Origin: Burkholderiales bacterium
GTDB lineage: Bacteria > Pseudomonadota > Gammaproteobacteria > Burkholderiales > Usitatibacteraceae
DNA length: 7,363 nucleotides
Direction: 5' to 3'
NCBI GenBank assembly: GCA_025936275.1
Contig: JAICTR010000138.1
Location: 1-7,363, forward strand
Shown here piece by piece: positions 5,159 through 7,363 of the stretch; position 1 is the stretch's first letter; every line of letters begins with the position of its first letter. Position numbers and translations under genes: made by a program. The notes under the pieces are model-generated. The model searched no databases, was not told where the DNA came from, and saw only the letters and a list, made by a program, of their open reading frames with translations.

Positions 5159-6112
5159 ATGCAAAACGCCATGCGATTGGCGCGCGCGACGCTGCTCGCG
5201 CTCGCCGCCTGCCTCCTCGCGCCCGCGCTCCACGCCGAGGCGTTCCCCGCCAGGCCGGTGCACATCCTCGTGCCGTTCCCGCCGGGCGGCGGCACCGATG
5301 CGCTCGCGCGCATCATGGGCCCGTACCTCAGCCAGCGATGGGGACAGCCGGTGATCGTCGAGAACAAGCCGGGCGCGAGCGGGCACATCGGCGCCGAGGT
5401 GGTCGCAGCCGCGCCCGCCGACGGCTACATGCTGCTCATGAGCTCCACCGCCTCGCTCACGCCGAAGAACGTCGACAAGTTCGCGCCCATCACGCTGGTG
5501 TCGGCGTCGCCCTACGTCGTGGTCGTGAATCCGAAGGTTCCGGCGACGAACATCCGGGAGCTCGTCGAGTACGCGAAGAAGAACCCGGGCAAGCTCTCGT
5601 TCGGCTCTTCGGGTACCGGCGCCGCCTCGCACCTCGCCGGCGAGCTCTTCAAGTCCCTGGCGGGCATCGACATGCTGCACGTGCCGTACAAGGGCACCGG
5701 CCAGGCGGTGAAGGATCTCCTCGGCGGGCAGATCGATGTGATGTTCGCGCCGGGCGAGACGGTGATGCCGCAGGTGAAGGCGGGAAGGCTTCGCGCCCTC
5801 GCGGTGACCAGCGCGCAACGCGCCACCGCGATTCCCGAGCTGCCGACGGTCGCCGAAGCGGGCGTGGCGGGCTACGAGGCGATCGGCTGGTTCGGGCTCC
5901 TTGCACCGGTGGCCACGCCGAAGGCGATCGTCGACAAGATCTCGCGCGACGCCAACGCGGTGCTCGCCGATCCCGAGGTGCGCGCGAAGATGCTCGCCCT
6001 CGGCGCCGAGCCTTCGGGCGATACGCCCGAGGCCTTCGCGCGCTTCATCCGCGCCGACCAGGCGAAGTGGTCGAAGCTCATGCGCGAGCGCGGCATCGTC
6101 GTCGAATATTAG
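5159..6112 (+). CDS. Bug/TctC-family tripartite tricarboxylate transporter substrate-binding protein
   Basis: This 317-residue periplasmic binding protein has a signal peptide at 1-26 ending ALHA before EAFPARP. Family signatures are FPPGGGTDALAR (40-51) and ENKPGASGHIGAE (68-80), two ligand-contacting loops, then FGSSGTGAASHLAGELF (148-164), VPYKGTGQAVKDLLGG (175-190) and PELPTVAEAG (226-235). Bug proteins bind organic acids or related metabolites for TctAB-type transporters, and many are orphans without a linked permease; none is seen here. The segment between LLMSS and FAPITLV (96-114) is several residues shorter than in most members I know, which usually carry LYxKLPYDPxxD there. The start follows the FAH stop by 5 bases with only GAGAG as a weak SD; Met5 is an alternative. 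Pairing with an FAH enzyme points to uptake of that enzyme's substrate or a precursor of it. Confidence 0.93.
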   Translation: MQNAMRLARATLLALAACLLAPALHAEAFPARPVHILVPFPPGGGTDALARIMGPYLSQRWGQPVIVENKPGASGHIGAEVVAAAPADGYMLLMSSTASLTPKNVDKFAPITLVSASPYVVVVNPKVPATNIRELVEYAKKNPGKLSFGSSGTGAASHLAGELFKSLAGIDMLHVPYKGTGQAVKDLLGGQIDVMFAPGETVMPQVKAGRLRALAVTSAQRATAIPELPTVAEAGVAGYEAIGWFGLLAPVATPKAIVDKISRDANAVLADPEVRAKMLALGAEPSGDTPEAFARFIRADQAKWSKLMRERGIVVEY

Positions 6113-6126
6113 CGAGGGGTTGTCAG

Positions 6127-6158
6127 CAGCGGCCGACCGGAGAATCCGTGGGCCGCTG
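6127..6158 (+). other. Compound hairpin between the Bug and YXWQGXW genes
   Basis: CAGCGGCC (6127-6134) pairs perfectly with GGCCGCTG (6151-6158). Inside, CGGA (6138-6141) pairs with TCCG (6145-6148) across a GAA loop, leaving a small internal loop. It begins 14 bases after the Bug stop and lacks a T run. It could protect the upstream mRNA 3' end or assist termination. Confidence 0.5.
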
Positions 6159-6185
6159 GCACCCCGTGCTTCGCGCGGACGGTAA
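6158..6185 (+). promoter_or_regulatory. Degenerate third copy of the shared upstream element
   Basis: GGCA (6158-6161), preceded by CT, is followed 21 bases later by TAA (6183-6185) within CGGTAA. The gap equals copy B and the distance to ATG 6221 is also the same. The rest of the 12-mer is not conserved, so this is suggestive only. Confidence 0.3.
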
Positions 6186-6220
6186 CGTGTCCTTGTATCC
6201 CGGTTTCGTGCGAGGACACG
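6186..6220 (+). promoter_or_regulatory. Inverted repeat covering the Shine-Dalgarno of the 6221 gene
   Basis: CGTGTCCT (6186-6193) and AGGACACG (6213-6220) are perfect 8-bp complements. The right arm contains the SD AGGA (6213-6216) and touches the ATG. With three G-U and two Watson-Crick pairs the stem can extend inward to 13 bp with a 9-nt loop (6199-6207). In RNA this would block ribosome access; in DNA it could be an operator. RNA control needs transcription to start upstream of 6186, which is not shown. Confidence 0.5.
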
Positions 6221-6571
6221 ATGCGCCCCATCCAGCGACTGATCCATGCCGGCTTCGCGACCGCCGCGATCGCGAGCGCGTCGGTGCCCGCGCTCGCCTG
6301 GACCGTGTGGCCCGACGTCGACTTCGAGTGGTATGCCAACGTCGGCCGCGCGGTCGCGCCCGCCGCCGAGGAGATTCCCGCGCCGCGCGCCGGGTACATC
6401 TGGGCGCCCGGACATTGGGAGCGCCGCGACGCTCGCGAAGCGTGGGTCGCGGGCCATTGGGTGAAGGACGATTACGCGCGCCAGGTTGCCGTGTACGGCG
6501 CGCCCGGCCGCTTCGCGAGCGGCGCGAGCGCGCTGAGCGATCGCGAGATCGTCGCCGCCGGGGGCCGCTAG
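6221..6571 (+). CDS. Exported YXWQGXW-repeat protein (second, short)
   Basis: This 116-residue protein has a signal peptide (1-26, ending PALA before WTVW) and two YXWQGXW-type units: YIWAPGHW (59-66) and EAWVAGHW (73-80), again with a 14-residue period. The preceding IPAPRAGYIW resembles VPAPRHGYVW of the 2149 protein, so the two are distant paralogues; this one has only two repeats and no calcium-binding tail. Its C-terminus (84-116) has no recognised motif. The role of the family is not established; an envelope location follows from the signal peptide. GAGGA (6212-6216) lies four bases before the ATG, inside the inverted repeat. Its own strong terminator follows. Confidence 0.82.
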   Translation: MRPIQRLIHAGFATAAIASASVPALAWTVWPDVDFEWYANVGRAVAPAAEEIPAPRAGYIWAPGHWERRDAREAWVAGHWVKDDYARQVAVYGAPGRFASGASALSDREIVAAGGR

Positions 6572-6599
6572 CCCCACCGTTTTCCTGACCTGCTCTTGG

Positions 6600-6630
6600 C
6601 CGGCCGGAGAGATCCCGCCGGTTTTTTTTT
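6600..6630 (+). terminator. Strong intrinsic terminator after the second YXWQGXW gene
   Basis: CCGGCCGG (6600-6607) pairs with CCCGCCGG (6614-6621) in 7 of 8 positions (one C-C mismatch) around the loop AGAGAT, followed by nine T residues (6622-6630). Confidence 0.9.
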
Positions 6631-6775
6631 GGGCGCGTAGCCTTGATCGGTGGTATTGAGCGGCGCCTTCGGCGTCCGCTCCCACATCGTTCCCGCCGCT
6701 GAACGAAGCCGCCGCTTCGTTGAATTTGCTATTCTTGCGGTCTGCATCTCTCGCGGCACCTCGCTGGAAATCCCG
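6631..6775 (+). promoter_or_regulatory. Leader and probable promoter region of ettA
   Basis: This 145-nt spacer holds a 10-bp hairpin with one bulged base (6658-6681, GAGCGG/CCGCTC outside and CGCC/GGCG inside) and then a relatively AT-rich stretch (6717-6736). TTGAAT (6720-6725) could be a -35 box, but the matching -10 is poor; TATTCT (6730-6735) could be a -10 with no good -35. GGAAA (6766-6770) is a weak SD five bases before the ettA ATG. A promoter here is likely because a strong terminator lies just upstream, but its exact position is uncertain. Confidence 0.35.
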
Positions 6776-7363
6776 ATGGCACAGTACGTCTACACGATGA
6801 TCCGCGTGGGGAAGACCGTTCCCCCGAAGCGGCAGATCCTCAAGAACATTTCGCTCTCGTTTCATCCGGGCGCGAAGATCGGCTTGCTGGGGCTCAACGG
6901 CGCGGGCAAGTCGACGGTGCTGAAGATCATGGCGGGCCTCGACAAGGACTACGAGGGCGACGCGACGCCGATGCCGGGCATCCGCATCGGCTACCTGCCG
7001 CAGGAGCCGCAGCTCACGCCGGGCCACACCGTGCGCCAGGCGGTGGAAGAAGGGCTCGGCGAAGTGTTCGCTGCGAAGAAGCGCCTCGACGAGGTGTACG
7101 CGGCGTACGCCGAGCCCGACGCCGACTTCGACAAGCTCGCGGCGGAGCAGGAAAGGCTCGAGAAGGTGCTCGCTTCGGCCGACTCGTCGACGCTCGAGAC
7201 GCAGCTCGAGGTCGCCGCCGATGCGCTGCGCCTGCCGCCGTGGGACGCGAAGATCGTCAACCTGTCGGGCGGCGAGAAGCGCCGCGTCGCGCTGTGCCGG
7301 CTCCTGCTGTCGAAGCCCGACATGCTGCTGCTGGACGAGCCCACCAACCACCTCGACGCGGAA
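6776..7363 (+). CDS. ettA: Energy-dependent translational throttle protein EttA (ABC-F), 5' part
   Basis: The 196 residues present open with MAQYVYTM and KTVPPKRQILKNISLSF, closely matching E. coli EttA. The first nucleotide-binding domain shows Walker A GLNGAGKST (39-47), a Q-loop in YLPQEPQL (73-80), the signature LSGGE (163-167), and Walker B LLLDEP (184-189) with catalytic Glu188 followed by TNHLD (190-194). The insert at about 95-140 (EVFAAKKRLDEVY and YAEPDADFDKLAAEQERLE) is the EttA arm that contacts the ribosomal L1 stalk and tRNA. EttA is a cytosolic, soluble ABC-F ATPase that binds the ribosomal E site and gates entry into elongation according to the ATP/ADP ratio. Family length is about 555 residues, so roughly 360 residues, including the linker and second ATPase domain, lie beyond the window. 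It is unrelated to its neighbours and probably transcribed alone. Confidence 0.96.
   Translation, partial: MAQYVYTMIRVGKTVPPKRQILKNISLSFHPGAKIGLLGLNGAGKSTVLKIMAGLDKDYEGDATPMPGIRIGYLPQEPQLTPGHTVRQAVEEGLGEVFAAKKRLDEVYAAYAEPDADFDKLAAEQERLEKVLASADSSTLETQLEVAADALRLPPWDAKIVNLSGGEKRRVALCRLLLSKPDMLLLDEPTNHLDAE

Noticed and set aside
6157..6172. TGGCACCCCGTGCTTC as a sigma-54 promoter of the 6221 gene
   Set aside because: The first box is good, but GG and the next GC are 8 rather than 10 bases apart, and the TTGC box is missing.
5063..7351. A 762-codon open frame on the minus strand opposite the Bug gene, the second YXWQGXW gene and ettA
   Set aside because: It is Arg/Ala/Gly-rich with no domain, and lies antisense to two confidently assigned genes; in GC-rich DNA such open frames are frequent artefacts.
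6776..7363. ABC-F gene as an antibiotic-resistance protein
   Set aside because: The N-terminal sequence and the short arm match housekeeping EttA, not the ARE subfamilies.
1..7363. A new defence or mobile system in the window
   Set aside because: No nuclease, recombinase, toxin, transposase, reverse transcriptase or direct-repeat boundary was seen; genes are metabolic, envelope or housekeeping with uniform composition.

Overview
The window is about two-thirds GC, has tightly packed genes, and carries a Bug/TctC-type periplasmic binding protein, a fumarylacetoacetate-hydrolase-family enzyme, an omega-amino acid:pyruvate aminotransferase and EttA. This combination fits a betaproteobacterium (Burkholderiales or a close order). 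That assignment rests on gene content and composition only.

Layout. Positions 1-1985 hold a minus-strand two-gene operon: a class III omega-aminotransferase followed, with a 1-nt overlap, by a short-chain dehydrogenase/reductase (SDR). The SDR is cut at 199 residues by an in-frame amber codon; family-like sequence resumes in the same frame right after the stop and runs off the window, so it looks like a fresh nonsense mutation or a sequence error. After a 163-nt divergent intergenic region the plus strand carries three small exported-protein genes: a YXWQGXW-repeat protein with a C-terminal thrombospondin-type-3 calcium-binding array (2149-2631), a Ser-rich then Gly/Ala-rich low-complexity secreted protein (2808-3863), and a 42-residue peptide that is mostly signal sequence (3987-4115). 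Two of the three are followed by clear intrinsic terminators of related sequence. Next is a two-gene unit, an FAH-family hydrolase/isomerase and a Bug solute-binding protein 5 nt apart (4212-6112), which suggests uptake and catabolism of a carboxylate. A second YXWQGXW protein (6221-6571) with its own strong terminator follows, and the window ends inside ettA (6776 onward), the ABC-F ribosome-associated translation throttle.

Most interesting signals. (1) All four small exported-protein genes have a [C/T]GGCA element 60-63 nt upstream of the start codon. In two of them this is part of a 12-nt identical block followed 15-16 nt later by TAAGYTGGA, and a third has a degenerate version at the same spacing; in the Ser-rich gene the element also fits a sigma-54 -24/-12 promoter. 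This suggests a co-regulated set of envelope proteins. (2) The Shine-Dalgarno of the second YXWQGXW gene lies inside a perfect 8-bp inverted repeat abutting the ATG. (3) The truncated SDR. No mobile element, CRISPR array, tRNA or rRNA was recognised. No clearly new multi-gene system is demonstrated; the candidate exported-protein regulon is the closest thing to one.
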